A stretch of DNA of 64,000 nucleotides from Alnus glutinosa (GCF_958979055.1 NC_084892.1:625001-689000); one strand, 5' to 3'; counted from the stretch's first letter, positions 11,981-26,017 are shown. Made by a program: numbers and translations. Notes: generated from the letters alone by a model not told the origin.

Positions 11981-13032
11981 GGGGACCGGACGCAAAGAAG
12001 AGGATGCCTGGCCGTGGCCTTTGGTTCCTTTTTTTGCTCTTATTATTATTTTTATATTTTTCTTTTCTGTTTTACCTTCGATCCTCACAAGGTGGCAGGT
12101 ATATATGCATGGTAGATTTATGTTATGCTTGTTCGTTGTTCCCCATTTGGTCAACCAGAAATTTGAAAGGATGCTATTTAATTGGGCAGTTAGAATTTAG
12201 AAGCTGGTGTTGTTTGCCCTTTGCCACTCTTCCAAACCAGAATGAAAAACTAGCTATTTTTGTAATACCTCTCGATCTTTCTCTCTCCCGCTGCAATGGC
12301 CCGGACATTGTTTTCCTCTAAGCTGATAGTTTATAACAGTATTATGCTTTCCTTAATTCGTAAGAAGCACATATTTTTTTAATAACACGTAAAAATCATG
12401 TACCTTTTCAATTGAATTTCCTCTAATTCTTTTAATGCCATGAAAGACATAATTCTTAAAAAGCACGTGCTTCTTCCATGTTAAAGAAATAAGCCAATTT
12501 TATAGATTGAGTGGGAGAAAAACTCTTTTCACTCTAAAATAATGCTAGAAATTTTTCAAAAAAATGAAATGCTAAATTTTTTTTTTTTTTTTTTTTTAGC
12601 AAATTCATTAAAACCACAAATTCACTAGAGTAATATGAGTGAACTTAACATTTTGCTTGCATTACTTTTGCTTTATTAAAATATTACATTTAATTGAAAT
12701 GAAAAATAAATGATGAAAACAATATTAGAACTTTAAGACATTTGCTCTGATACTATTTTAAATCATCATTTACCCCAAAAGCTTAAACTAATAAGAAATG
12801 AGAATTTAATAATTTAATCAATACTTCAACCTGCGCCAACAACGAGATAAGGGGGCAACTAAAGCAAAGGTTGTTGGTCACAAACTCTATTTGTTTCCTC
12901 TCATAAAAAACATATATTGAAGTATCAACGTAATTATAGCGGTTGGAATATTAGAGTCCACAACAAGAAGGAATCACCAAGATCCTTACAACTAATGACC
13001 AACCTGATCACAAGAATCAGAAAATAATCAGC
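11981..13032. other. Shared flank between expansin (5') and FluG1 (3')
   Basis: The right part should hold the FluG1 3' UTR and the left part the expansin promoter, since both genes are on the minus strand. The ORFs at 11929-12321 overlap expansin exon 1 antisense and show no family features. Confidence 0.5.
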
Positions 13033-13773
13033 TTAATATCGGTAGATAAGTTGCTTGTATGCGTCCTTATGCTTTGAGTAATAATCAATCTCCGCCTGCA
13101 AACAAGAGATCATGCACAGCATTATAATTTGCATTCGAAAGTGGGAAAAATTCTTTAAAATTGATTCTATAGCACCATCTTTATAACTCATTCTACAATT
13201 TGTCAGGTTCAATTTTTTTTTGTTGCTATTTTCCAGCCAAGAACGTACAGTGTACGTAGAAAGTAGAAACCATTTCACAAAAACAAATCTACTTTTATTC
13301 TTAGGTGGTTTTTCTTCTCTTAACCGAAGGAATATAGGAGTTCAAGCAGTAATAAAGACAGGAAGCAATAGTCAACGAATTCAGAATTCATGCAAGTCTT
13401 AGCCAGATACAATGCTTGAGTGGGCTTTTGAGATCTTTTATGTTGGGCTTGAAACATGGTCAGGCGAAAAAAGACAGGCTGATCTGACAAATTCCAGAAA
13501 TTATATGACATGGCAGACATTATGATAGAGGCCTATAAATTAGACATATATAACTACAATAGCAAATGATAAATATTGGATTTTTATCATCTCATCTAAT
13601 ACAACATTATACAGCCAAATAGTATAATATTTGAATCTTCTGGGGTGCCAACAATTTTTTAAAGCCAGTTTGTTGGCGAAGCTGGAGTATTACCCGATCC
13701 ATGTGGAGGAGGCGCTTTGTACGGGTCTAAAGTTTACCTGACATGAGTACATGAAGGGTTTCATGTCATCCCC

Positions 13774-13818
<45 letters not shown>

Positions 13819-16729
13819 AAAAAAATAGTATAATGAAGGAAACAACAAATCCACCTTGTCTGAAGGGGTGTCCACTGATGAAGGGGTGAAGCATGAAATA
13901 TTGGTCCATTTAATTTGATTTAAATCGTATTAATTAATGGAGTTTTTAGTATTTAATTTTATACTTTACTTAATTGTCAAGAGTCAATGTGTTATTTTTG
14001 GTAATTCAATAAATGGGTTTTGTCCTAGATTAGGGTTAGGGATTAGTTGTGAGTTTATTTAAGCATGATTTGTACTCCAACCGAGGCAAGTTTTGATGGA
14101 ATAAACTTATAAGAAATTGATTCTCCCTCTCCTTCTCTTCCCCCTCTTCTTTCTGTTTCTCTCTCCCAGCTTCTCTCTTTCTAGCTTCTTCTCTCTTTTT
14201 AGCTTCTTTCTCCTCTATTTGCCCTAATTTCAGAGTGTGCAGTTGTGATTATTGTTTGTCCCGCATCAGCTGAGAGTCAAGTGACTTGATAAAAAAGTGT
14301 AATATATGGACAGACATGGCAACTGTTGGACAAATGTCCAGTTACTATGAGACAAGCGCCGGTGTCCAACAAGTGTCCAACACAGAAATGGCTCATCCAT
14401 AGAAGTTTCCGTGCTAAATAGATGATTGAACCGAACCAATCTTGCTCAAAAACCATAAAAAGGAAAATAAATTTTTGCTTAAAAAACTCGTATCTGCATC
14501 AGAAAGCTTATTTGAAACATACCTTGCGAATTCCTTTTATGGCAACCAAAAGCTTTTCACCAATTAGATCCTTGAAGACACTATCTTTCTGGAGAGCTTC
14601 TAAAGATTCAGAAAGTGATTTTGGCAATCTATGAAGTTTATCACTGATGCTATCAGGGTTTGTATCTGTTTCATAAAGAAATTTCATCATGAAATTTAGT
14701 AATTATGACAGGTGTTTAACTTGCCATATCATATTATCAAACATTAAACAACATTACCAATAGGTTCAGGGAGAGAAAGATGCCTCCGAAGGCCATCAAT
14801 GCCAGCAGTAACTATAGCAGCCAATCCTAAATGTGGATTTGCACACCCATCAAATGATTTAATTTCAAAGTTGCTGACCAAACCATCTGGAATTCCAGGA
14901 GGGCAAGCAGTTCTCAATGGAGCTTCTCTGTTTTCTTTTCCCCAGCAATGGTATGCTCCACTCCACGTATTTGGTACTAATCGATCATAACTGACACATA
15001 ACCGTTAAACAGGAGAAAATAGTCCATTGAATGCAATTTTTAAACTATACATCCACTATAAAAAGAAACTAGTCCCTACATGCTATCTTCCTACACATTT
15101 GTTCCACTGTAATGCAAAATTTTACAAAGAGAAAATTTGAAAATTTAGTTCTTGCTAAGACATTGACCACCCAAATTGCTAAACATTAAAGGAGGCTTTG
15201 GGAAATTAAATCAAGAAGGTAAAAGGGAAGGGAAAATATAAGCATTGGTATGTAAAAGAAAGGCAATTGCAATGCAATTAAGCATACAGACACACGTGGT
15301 CTTACAGGTGCATCCCCACCCCTCATGAGTGTACGCAAGCGCCCTTGCACGCACATGTGCATACAAGAGAGAGAGAGAGAGAGAGAGAGAGATTCAAACA
15401 TTATTTCCATAACTTATTAACCAAAATTTGTCAATCTAACGACACTTTGAAGTATTCTATTCATCATTGAATTTTAGTCAAATGTAATCTATAAAAAGGG
15501 TTCTTAAGTAAGAACCACGTGTAAATCAAACTTATGAATTTGACACAAATAACATGGAAATTTGACAGGCTGTATTTGCAATGGTGGAAGTCATTCGTTG
15601 GAACAAATAATATAGAGGATTCAGAGAGTAAAAACTAACTTCATAACCGCTATTCTTTTTACACTGGATACGAAGTTATCAAAACTTCCACCGGATTTCT
15701 GATGAATCTTTTCTTGGGAATAACTCATATCATACACGAGTAACCTGCCATCAACTAGACTAATAATAAGATTCTTGCTCCTCGTCATAGCAAATATGGA
15801 AGGTTTAATTTTGAAGTACCAAAGAGAAGGCATTTTGACGGAGAGAATATTCACATCAAATTTATATTCTGCAACTGCATGTTTGGAGTTTACAAAAAAC
15901 AAGATATTTTGAAGCGTTTATGAAAATGTTTAGTTTGGTAGGTATATATTCATGGTACAGACTATAGTAATACATATCCATAAACAGGATGTTACAAACA
16001 ATAATAAGAACTACATCAAACCATACAACATCATATGAACAAGAAGGTACCTATTTGGAAGAGGCGCTGTAAACGCCAAAATTGCAGGAAGATGATATAA
16101 AACCCCTGCCATGAACTCCTGCCCAACAGTGGACATTCCATACTGAGAGGTTCCACCAGTTGCCATAAACACATTTTCTCCATTCTGATACAAACTGAGA
16201 TGCACATGGGATCCTGAACCAATGTCATCTAAAGCATACCTGGCAAAAGAAGAGTCAACTATGTTACGCATCAAGCAAAGTATGTCATATTACAGAGCAT
16301 TAAGAAGAAAATTCTAAGAACATAAAGTCTTAAAACAGATTCTTCACTTGTTTTGAGGATTAAACGTTGCTGCAGGCTAAATAATGTACCCCAAAAGAAC
16401 GCCCTTGGTTGCACATGGAGTCATCGTTGACTAGCTTCCCTCAAATTTTTAATAATATAAGAACATTTTTAAATTCTCTCTCTTTTGTAAGAAGGAAAAT
16501 AAGTATCATGTGGCACCTACTTCGGCATGAAGGTTGCCAGTAATCCACGTTTCCTTGCAACAGCCCTAATAACCTCACGGGTGAAAACCAAGTTGTCAGC
16601 AGCATGAGTACAAGTGGTGTGCCCCAGAGCCATCTCAAATTGACCTTTCCCAGCTTCTGCATGTAACTACAAAAAATGCCAAAAGAGTTAACAAAGGCAA
16701 TCACGTAGTACTGAATCATAGCACCCCTC

Positions 16730-16789
<60 letters not shown>

Positions 16790-19700
16790 AAACAACTAAA
16801 CAATAAAACACACAGGAACAGACAGTAAAACTATCATGGCCATCTCTGCTAACAAATAAGCAGGATTTACAGGGGAACACATACATGACTTCACTAATAA
16901 ATCAAACAAAAGAAAATAAGCATGCTGTGGGCTATGCATGCCTAAAGGCTAGCAGCTGAACAGCTTACTCAAGCCTACTCAAGCTTTACCTCCATGTTAA
17001 CTTCAATATTCATTGGGTTTTCTTAGTTTAAGTAGGAGGATTAGGTTGGGATTTCTATACTATTTTCAGTATTTTGCAAGATTCAACATACTCTTTATAC
17101 TTATATTTCAATTTCGATCTATCAAATACATCATTAAGGCAGGTATAATAGAACCAAAAATTCAACAGAAGAAGGCTAGGCTATTCCTAGACCAGCAACA
17201 GACAGAAAATAAAAAGATCTTGACAAAGATTTTACAGATCCACTGTCCATCCAGTAATCTTAGTTCACTAATCATCACAACAACTTAGCTATGTGAAGGG
17301 GATTCTTCAAATGGGCCAAGGATGGATAAAATTGACATAAGAAATGAAAGTTCGCGCACTGGATTTTGGAAATTCTTTCCAGATTCACTCGTTGGAGAGA
17401 GAGGGTTTTCTTTTGTACCTGTTCGACTGTAATATTCAAGGATTCGAGAGCAGCAATAACTTCATGAAATAAGGGGGAAACAGCATCAAATGCCGATGTA
17501 GAGCAGTAATTTGTTGAGTCTATTGGCACCCATTCTTCTTTCCCCTCCCTGCATAAGTTCGTAAATTACATTTAAAATAGTTCTAACAGGATTTTCAAAG
17601 AGCAAAAACTGAAAATCATAGTACACCTTAGTACACTCTTCAAGAGAAAAAATTCATTCTCAAATCCTGCATTCATCTCCTGGACACAAAATATTTGGAA
17701 TTAGACATCAAACTATTTTGTGAGCAACACATGAATTATCCTACATACCAAATTAAATTCGTCTTTCAGAATTTTTGAAACTCTTCGCAAGGCCTCTCTA
17801 GGGCAATATTCCCATGATTCACCAGGTTTAAGATGCATGTCAGCCAAAACCATTTCCTCTTGTTCTTTCCTGTTGAAGAAAAGAGTGGATTGCTTCGTCA
17901 GTTATGATGTAAATAAACACAGAGTTACAAGTAAATAATGTTACCTGCCTTAGAGATGATCTCTAGACAAAATAAACTATAAACAATGTTCTGAGAACCT
18001 AAATAACCCATTTGAGAATTGTATGGTGTAATAATTTGTGCACGCAGTCGTAGGTCTATCACATAGCCCAATTCCTGACTTTAAATACAGCAACACAAAA
18101 TTATAGAGAAATCAAAAAAGAAGGCCATGAAGTACTAATGAAACTGAAACAAATTAACATTTACGCACTAAATCAGTGACACTATGGTTGAAGAAAAAAA
18201 CAAAGAAAACAAAAGAGAAAAATAAAATAAAAAATAGAGAAGCAGATGTTAGATAGCGGTCAACAAAGAAACATATGCTTTCCAGAATCTGTATTGAGAA
18301 AGAAAAAAGAATCAAATATGTTAAGTTATCAAGGATTTCTTTCTCGAGTAAAGGTCTTCAACTAATGTTTCTGTTGTGTAGTTTCTCTCCATTCCCCACC
18401 CTTTCAATCACATAGTCAACCACAATTCCATAAAGAGTGAAAGTTACACAAGTTTACTCCAAAACTCAACCCATGCATAAAACATAGCATAATTGACAAC
18501 GGTTTCTAGTTTGTTACCTCATTTTCCCATGTATTTAGAAAAATTGGACTGAAGCCTAATTAATAGGAAGATTCTGTCAAAGGCTAGCATAACAAGCTGA
18601 ACATAAACTGAAAGTAACTTATAAATGGTTGTGAGATTGATAACTGTGTTCCCCTAATTTACTACAGAAATTGTGGCTTTTAAATGATAATCAGTTTAAC
18701 CCTCATGAGTTTGGGAAAAGATGTCTACCCAGGATTCTGGGACTGCTTATAAAGTTTCAATAGAGGGACAAAAGCAGTAGCAACATGGCGATTTGCTGGT
18801 CCATACTGCTAACGCACAACTCATCAAGTGTTCATCATGCAATGCAGATTATTGTGCACGCTAATCGCTTTTAGAACAAACCATGTAGGTTAACCTGCCC
18901 GGATTGGAATAGTGGTAGGGACACCTGCATGAGCGTAGACCCACACTTAGGTTTGAATCCCACTGAGACCAAATGCCCGGACTTATAAACGAGTCTTGTC
19001 GATATGTTTGTGCATCTGTGATTCACCTAACGACCTTGCAGTCGATGAGGTTGGGTGGTTGGGGTTCCTCATTACCACACACACACACACACACACACAC
19101 ACAAAGGAATATATGATGGAAAGGACGAATTGGAAAATCTAATCAATATACTGCTATAAATGGAAATTTCGAAGTGGACAGAGGAATATACTAAAGTGAA
19201 ATAAACCATCAGAATGCCTCTCAAAGATATTTAGTACCATGGTATCCTGCACTTGGTTGACAAATCAGGAATAAGTCTGATCTCACCAACTCCTGTCAGA
19301 TTGGTCTCATCGGCTGGACCATCAGCACCAGAAGTCATTCCCATGCACGCAAATGTCAAACCAACACCATTCTTCCTAACAACATTGTCAAATCGCTTCC
19401 TAGGAACAACCTGAGACAATGATACATAAAAAATATAGGGAAAAAGAAGGAATTGAAAACCAACTAGATATTCTTTAACGACATATCCAAATCCAAACAG
19501 TTATACACAGGCTTCTAAAACAAATGGAAGGTTATAACATACATTGCCGATTTTCATTGACTATAAAAAACATGAAGTGTGCTATACTTCTGAACTGCTT
19601 ACGTTAACATAATCTGAAGCTAAATAAATTGAATGGTGTAGCCCAAGATTCTGGTTTAAAATAAAGTGTAGGATATTCAGACTAATCCCAGATAATGGTC

Positions 19701-21688
19701 TATGGAAAGTGAAGTTATCCATGCCTGGTTTTCCTACATCTGACCACCGCAATTGAACTTGGTAATTAAGACAAGGCACAAGCATAGAAGAGAAAACTCC
19801 ATATAGTTTTCTTCTGCAAGGTAAAAAAATTAGCTCCATTTATTCCTAACAGTTATTCTATAGAATCACCTCCATATTAAAATTCTGATTAACAAGAAAT
19901 TAGATAACACAGGGCAATCATCTTATACAAAATAATCTTCTTCTTCTTCTTCTTCTTTTTTTATTTTTTTTTTAATTTTTTTTTTATTATTAATTTTTTT
20001 TTTATAAGTAAGACAAAATAATCTTAGCTCTAATTTCAATATTTATAACACTTATATTAATGCAAGAAAGATGGCAAAACGAATCTCTGCCAAGTGCAGG
20101 CATTCCTTATTACCATGTAAAACCCTAGGGAATCGAATGGTTGTACAGGCTTACACTCATCTGCAGTAAGGGTTACAGAGACATGCAACGAGCTACTTCT
20201 TAAATTGGTTCAGGTCCTTATCACCTGTACTTCTGAGCATCTTATATCATATCCTATATTGCGAACTCCTTAATGAACTTCTTACGTCATAGAAACAGCA
20301 CTTATCCGTTCTCATCATCAGATTCTCTGAAAGTTCAGTCTGATAAATCTCAAGTAAGAAAATATGACCCACATGAGGACATTGTTGGGGAAAGCCTTTA
20401 TGAGTCACCTTGCACTCAAGACAAATGTTTGAATGTGTGTCACATACCGAAGGTTAGTACACTTGACAAAAGAGTGGATAAGGCCATTTATGGTAATCAA
20501 TTGCTGGTATGAGACAAGAACTGTTTAAAAGCTTTCTTTAAAAGTTTCTCAATCAGATTTCTGAATGGACAGGAAGGAGTGATGACTCAGATCCCTAGTC
20601 TACCAAGCCATTATTCCTTAAATTGTTTACAAGTATGGCAGTGATGCATTTTAATGCGGTCAACTACAAAAAGATCTTAGAGAAACAATAGGATGACACA
20701 TTGGGCTACTTTCAAATGTTAGATACCTGTAGCAAGTGAACAACTTGTTTCCCAAATCATAAATAGGAATCTGACAATTTTTCCATAAGATCTTTGTAAA
20801 AGAAAAAAGAATGTGAGATGTGAGATTTTGATGGAACACAAATAGCTCTCCAATTCTCAAGAAATCACTGCAGCAAACCTAGGTGGGATAAGTAGTTCCC
20901 AAAGGCTTCTATTATGGAAAATAAACTCAATCCTATATGAGTATGGTTGAGGTGTATGTGCACAGTTGTGTTGCTAGTATGTTTCATTACAAAAACAAAC
21001 ACATATCATGACACATGCAGCTGACCTTATTAGAAAGAAATTTTGTTTTTATTTTGTTCTGTCCCAACAATATAGAGTAGGCAACTCTCCTGCATTTTTG
21101 GAAAAGACAGAGTTTCATATTATTATTTGTATGAGCATCCTCACCCTCAACCCTAATTAGTTGCAAGAACCTAGAACGATTCCCCTTTTCCTGTCTTTAA
21201 TGTGAAAAAAAAAATTAAAAACAAAAAAAGTAACCTCAGACATTCTCTCCTAGTTCAGACCTGTTCTGTACTTCTGTTCCAACTTCTAAATATATTACTC
21301 CACTTGTCTTAAAGAATAATGAATAACAGGCCCAAAGCACATTAAAGAGGAAAAAAAGTACTCACACGACATCTGTGCTGTCCCGAACCATCAACCCATA
21401 TAATGCGAACAAGGGAGACATCATTATCCAATGCACTTGTTTTCATCTTCACAGGGTAAGGAGTTGATGTATTCTTTAAACCAAGAGATAAATTGATCTT
21501 GTAAAACTGAATTGCATTATGTGCAAAGATGTCTTTAGCAGCCTCAACAGCTTCAGAAATTGAGAGATCACCATCAATACACGCATCACGTAGAACAGAA
21601 AAGACAACTTCGCGTGCTTTCTTTGCACCTGTAAAGAAGAAAATTGGTTGTTGTAAGTGACCTCTTCCAAAGCTGATATGCTTTTTAC

Positions 21689-21729
<41 letters not shown>

Positions 21730-24700
21730 TTAACTGTCATGAACTACTGCCATAAAAACACTAACATTCTGATCAAGACTGGGTAAAATGGTAATAAATT
21801 TTCACTTTAACATACCTAAGTAGAAAGTTTCAGGAAACGCATAGCCATCAGTGCTGAACATTACCTGCAAATTCATTTATGTTTAGCACCAAATGTTATT
21901 CAGCACAAACCAAACAAAAGGAGGAAAAGCAATGTCATCTTCCTATGCATAAAGATCCTTCTTCTGGAAACATAAGTATTAAATGCATAAACAATATTAA
22001 AAGATGGATTCACAGTCAGAGAGTAGATGAACATTTTGGTTAGAGAGGGAGGGGGAAAGGAAGGGGAGGAAGGGGTGAATGGGAAAGGGAGAAGAATAAA
22101 GAAGCTGTTCACACAGAGTACATGTGGAGATTACTTGGCAAGAAAATGCAGACATAACCTTGGTATTTCTATACTAAACTTCTGTATTAGTATTTTTTAG
22201 ATTGCTTATAGTCTCACCTTCTTTATTGGAGCTAGCTCCAAAAGTTCTTTGACTGACGATATCATTCCATGGACACTAAGCTTGGGAACTGCCAACCCAA
22301 AGTCGAGGTACACCTGAAAGTGAAAGCATTGCCTTATTTGCAAAAGAACTTCCAAGTTTATCATCAAAAGTACATGTCGAAAAATTTTATGACTGGGGAC
22401 GAAATTTGACCTGGGGATAAACAGAGGCCAGATATGATGCTTCCTTTGAAAATGGGTAGGATGCATGTAAAAGTACTATACGACATTTTGAAAATCTCTT
22501 GTCCTCAAGAAGGGTCCGGAGATGAAGAGGATTGGACAGCCGCATATCCAAATCTTTGTCTCCGAAACTAGTTGTAGTAAAAAGGAACAACATTTTATAT
22601 GTGTGTCAGTAACACTCTAAGAACATACAGACTAGCTTAGGCTCCTTTTGATAGCTGAGAAAAGGATGAGCAATAACAACCTAGAATCTTAGAAGCTGCT
22701 TGGTTATTCTAGAAGTGGACCAGACTGGGTCCATCTCCCTCACATTAATTGATTTGATTAAAAAAAAAAAGATTAAGATAAAAATGAGTTCAGTGTGTTT
22801 AGGTGTGTTTTCTATTTGACTTCAATGTCCTTAAATGGGAAAGTCCTTCCCAATCTCTAGAAAATATAAAAGCAATCAGCTTATCCTCAGCTCTAACCTG
22901 ATTGCATAATGTAGAATTCCCAAGCAGCCCCATCATAGAATCACACAGATTCCACGTTTTCATTTCATTCTCTATATCTTCTCAGCCATCATCAAGAGCA
23001 TAATGTGAAATCATTTATCAGTTTCAAAACTTTTTGTTACCCTGTATGTATCTGCATCGGCAAGTCAAAGCATAGAGCAACCTCCAAACTACGTGTAAAG
23101 ACATAGTCAATAAAGCTTTTATTTGTAATGCGGGTAGGCTTTCCAGCTGGAAAGATACATTGGTTAGTATAACCTTCAATGTATACTGAGAAACCCCAAT
23201 AAACATGCTATACTTACCACTTAAAATTTTAGAAAGACCTTCCTCAGCATCTTTTTGAGTGACATTTGTATTGATCTCTAACCCACTGCGGTATGCAGCT
23301 ATGCTTTTCAACCCATATATCTGGTTAGCAACTGTGATAGAATCTTAAGGAAGTCAACTAAAATAGGCTTCTTATTTAATACCAGTAAGGACAAAGTAAC
23401 AGAAAGAAATCCATAACAAGCTGAAAGGATATGACTTCAACTTTCCCTGATAAGTTTCAGTGAACGTATCCAATGTCCAAGTAGATCCTTCTGGCAACTC
23501 CTAAAAGGAACACAACACAATAATAAAAAGCAAAAAACAAACTGAAAACTATAAGCAAAAAAAAAAATTAAAAAATTTCTTGAGCCTCCTGCTCGGAAAA
23601 CATTGAGCCTAATAACAGAGAGTAAGGGATGCTAAATCAACAAAAGAGTAACAGATGATGATAGAAAGACACATAAAAGTAAATAAAACTCAACTTTACA
23701 TAGATCCAAAAAAAAAAATGCTTGGTCATAATTGGATACTGTACCAAGATAAAATAAAAAATAAAAAATCATGTCAAAAAAAATAAAAAAAACTAATGCA
23801 GGTCATCAATATCTCATCAATGTAGGCATGGAGATTTAATCTACGATGCACAAGAAACAGAAAAGAGTACCCCAAGGAACAGGTACAATAAAATTATTGC
23901 GACACAATGACTATAACGAAAAAGTAGAATTGTAGCTCATCATTTTAAATCAATCCTAGAGAAGAAGTTGCAGAAATAACAAACAGCAAGATCTCTCGTT
24001 CCAGCAACCATACATATGGAACAAGTACACATACAGGACAGAAAGCATATAACAATATCTCCTCAAAACTATAGGAGCATCAAGACTATAGTTGGTATGA
24101 AAGTTACTAATAACAATGACAATTAGATACTGTCTTGGCCTCCTTGCATGCAAATACATTATTTCAGATCTTCACCAAAACAGATCAACTTAACAACAAA
24201 CTGTCCTTAAATGTCAAAAAAATAGTAAGCATAATACTCTCTCCTTCCTTTTGGGATGGAGTTGGACATCAAGATAAAAAGCATGACTAGCTGAACTATG
24301 AGAGAAATACCAAGACCAAAGAAATAAATAGGACAATATAAAGAACATCATGTACATGCATTTACAACAATATGAAATGCTTCAAATTGATTACTTTAAT
24401 GCAAGTCAGATAAGTGAAAATCAAAAAGTATATTACTTCATCAAGAATCTTCTCAGCCAGACGTTCAATTCTCAATATTCTACCAACGACCTGAGCAAAA
24501 CTTTTATGCCACTCTATGTCATGCTTTTTGTCAATCTCTATCCCATCATCAATGAGTATGGTAGAGATTCTTGCAGCTTCGAAGCATGTTGAGCTAATGG
24601 ACTGTAATCCAGAGAGCTTACGGTATTCTTCAACCTCATGCAAGGATAACTGAGATCCATACAATTCAGCAACATGCCTTAGATTTCTCTGCCACATACA

Positions 24701-26017
24701 AAGCAATGCAGTCAGAATGGAAACCCGGAACTGATTTCTTTTAAGTCCTCAAGTACCATGAAGTTACAAGTCATAGCAACACGTGTTATTGCATAGTGGC
24801 AAAGAAAGATAATGCAGCATACTGAGCATGGCACCACAGACATTAAAAGTGTCTCTGAACCTAACGAACGAGGCCTAGAACATGTCACATAAAACCGACA
24901 AGTTGAGAAAATAGAGAACTGTTATTTACCCCTAAAAAATTTTTATTTTGTTTTTCTGGAAGGGCCCAGGGACATTCAAAGCACTTGTTATGAGTTTTTG
25001 GCTGCAAATCTCTGAGGGTTTAGATGTACGGTGATACCTGATATATGAATGAAATGAATGAATGCATCTCATAAGGTTTACAATTATACCCTGGGTTTGT
25101 TTGACAAAATTCTCGTAAACAGTTTTCTCTTCTCAAATCTTGGAAACGCTTCTCAAATGTTAGTTATCCAAACGGAATTTTAGATGTAGCCCCTACCACT
25201 AAACACAAAATTCTTCTAAAAACCCAAAACACTTCTCACAAATCACTATTCGATAAATAAAACACAAGACATTTCTCAAAAATAGTTAAATATATACAAG
25301 CCCATTTTTCATGCTTATATTTTCATGTGTGGACGTTCCTTAGCCGTCCGGGGTGGTTGCCAAGGCTATCCAACCGTCTAAGAGTCAAGCGGTGGTCGCC
25401 AAGGCCGTCCGACAGCCCCGTAAGGGCCATTTAGCGTCCCTGCAGTGGCCGCTAGATTACCAACGTGCAGCAGCATTATTAAACCATCGAAATTGTTGCA
25501 TTGACCCAGTACAAGTTATTAAATTTAGTTGCCAGAGAAGTCATTATGACGCTGTCCTCTACGGACCACATCATTTACATGTTTTCTTTCTTCCTTTCTT
25601 TCTGTTAAACTTGTTGATCGATATGTGGCAATTTTCATGTTAGCTTAAAACAATCCCTTGAAACAAAGACATATTAAAGTGTGTAAAAATGAATTCCACA
25701 CAAATATGACACATGGGATTGATTTGCAAGACTGAAATGAATTCCATACAAATTGAGTTTGACTGGTTTATAAACAATTGGGTCGCAAAAGTCAACCAAA
25801 CCCAGTTCTCACTTTGTAAAAAGCCTGAAGAAAATAGTCGTCGTAGAGTGAGTACCTTGAAGGAGAGGGAATGGGGCGCGAAGGTCAACGCGTCGCCGTT
25901 GGCTTCGGAGAAGCCACTGATGAAAGGGACGGTGGAGTCAAGAGCGACGATGTTGTGGGCGTGGGCGTCCACTACCTCCATCTCCTCTATTGCTTCTCTC
26001 AGTTCTGTGAAATCCAT
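13033..26017 (-). CDS. FLUG: FluG/NodGS-like protein: amidohydrolase fused to type-I glutamine synthetase domain (FluG1)
   Basis: There are 18 exons: 26017-25856, 24688-24437, 23500-23433, 23333-23218, 23146-23041, 22567-22411, 22313-22218, 21864-21816, 21628-21366, 19410-19238, 17869-17749, 17679-17627, 17548-17419, 16666-16521, 16239-16051, 14990-14758, 14665-14523 and 13095-13033. They sum to 2520 bases (839 residues) with every junction in frame. The N-terminus is an amidohydrolase-like domain with the metal-site motif VDAHAH at residues 16-21. The C-terminal half is a glutamine synthetase-like domain: HAEAGKGQFE (about 584-593), GSGSHVHLS (638-646), REAPLRT (715-721) and CANPHLGLAA. Plant NodGS proteins are cytosolic, with unsettled activity. 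Intron 3 appears to be U12-type. Introns contain a SINE, a poly-C/poly-A tract and several GA or CA microsatellites. Confidence 0.93.
13777..13825. repeat. Poly-C (32) followed by poly-A (17)
   Basis: An uninterrupted run of 32 C is followed directly by 17 A, inside the last FluG1 intron (between exons 17 and 18). The opposite strand is a G32 tract that could form a G-quadruplex. Exact run lengths are vulnerable to sequencing error. Confidence 0.85.
13830..14275. mobile_element. Possible solo-LTR-like insertion in FluG1 intron 17
   Basis: The stretch after the poly-C/poly-A tract differs in texture from the intron. It has a (TA-rich) leader, GATTAGGGTTAGGG, a TTTAAGCATG segment, then a long CT-rich tract (TCTCTCTCCCAGCTTC repeated) and a CCGCATCA end. 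This layout resembles an LTR with a pyrimidine-rich transcribed leader. I could not find matching target-site duplications, so the call is weak. Confidence 0.3.
16734..16785. repeat. (GA)n microsatellite in FluG1 intron 14-13 region
   Basis: A near-perfect GA run of 52 bases lies just upstream of FluG1 exon 14 in gene orientation. Read on the minus strand it is a CT tract about 70 bases before the acceptor. Shorter GA runs lie at 15366-15392 and 21694-21727; the latter is conserved in the second copy at about 56271-56303. Confidence 0.9.
18890..19103 (+). mobile_element. tRNA-derived SINE in FluG1 intron 10
   Basis: An A-box-like ATTGGAATAGTGGTAGGG and a B-box-like GGTTTGAATCCCACT lie about 40-50 bases apart, as in RNA polymerase III promoters. 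An unrelated body follows, ending in a CA run at 19076-19103. The copy in FluG2 (53453-53652) has the better B-box, GGTTCGAATCCCACT. The insertion therefore predates the duplication. It is antisense to FluG. Target-site duplications are not clear. Confidence 0.6.
23334..23432 (-). other. Predicted U12-type AT-AC intron in FluG1 (intron 3)
   Basis: No GT-AG pair joins exons 3 and 4 in frame. On the minus strand the exon ends AAGTC and the intron begins ATATCCTTTC, the classical U12 AT-AC 5' splice site. Near the other end is TTCCTTAAG, matching the U12 branch site, with its branch A 11 bases before the terminal AC. The next exon starts AGTTGCTAAC. Joining TC with A restores a Ser codon, keeps the frame through a conserved-looking segment (KSVANQIYGLKSI), and makes the whole 18-exon model a multiple of three. 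Confidence 0.8.

Noticed and set aside
18892..18975. Possible tRNA gene, because of the A-box and B-box words
   Set aside because: No cloverleaf with acceptor and anticodon stems can be formed; the body and CA tail fit a SINE better.
23433..23500. FluG exon 3 as evidence for a splice-site mutation, since no GT follows it
   Set aside because: A U12-type AT-AC intron explains the join fully and is the same in both copies.
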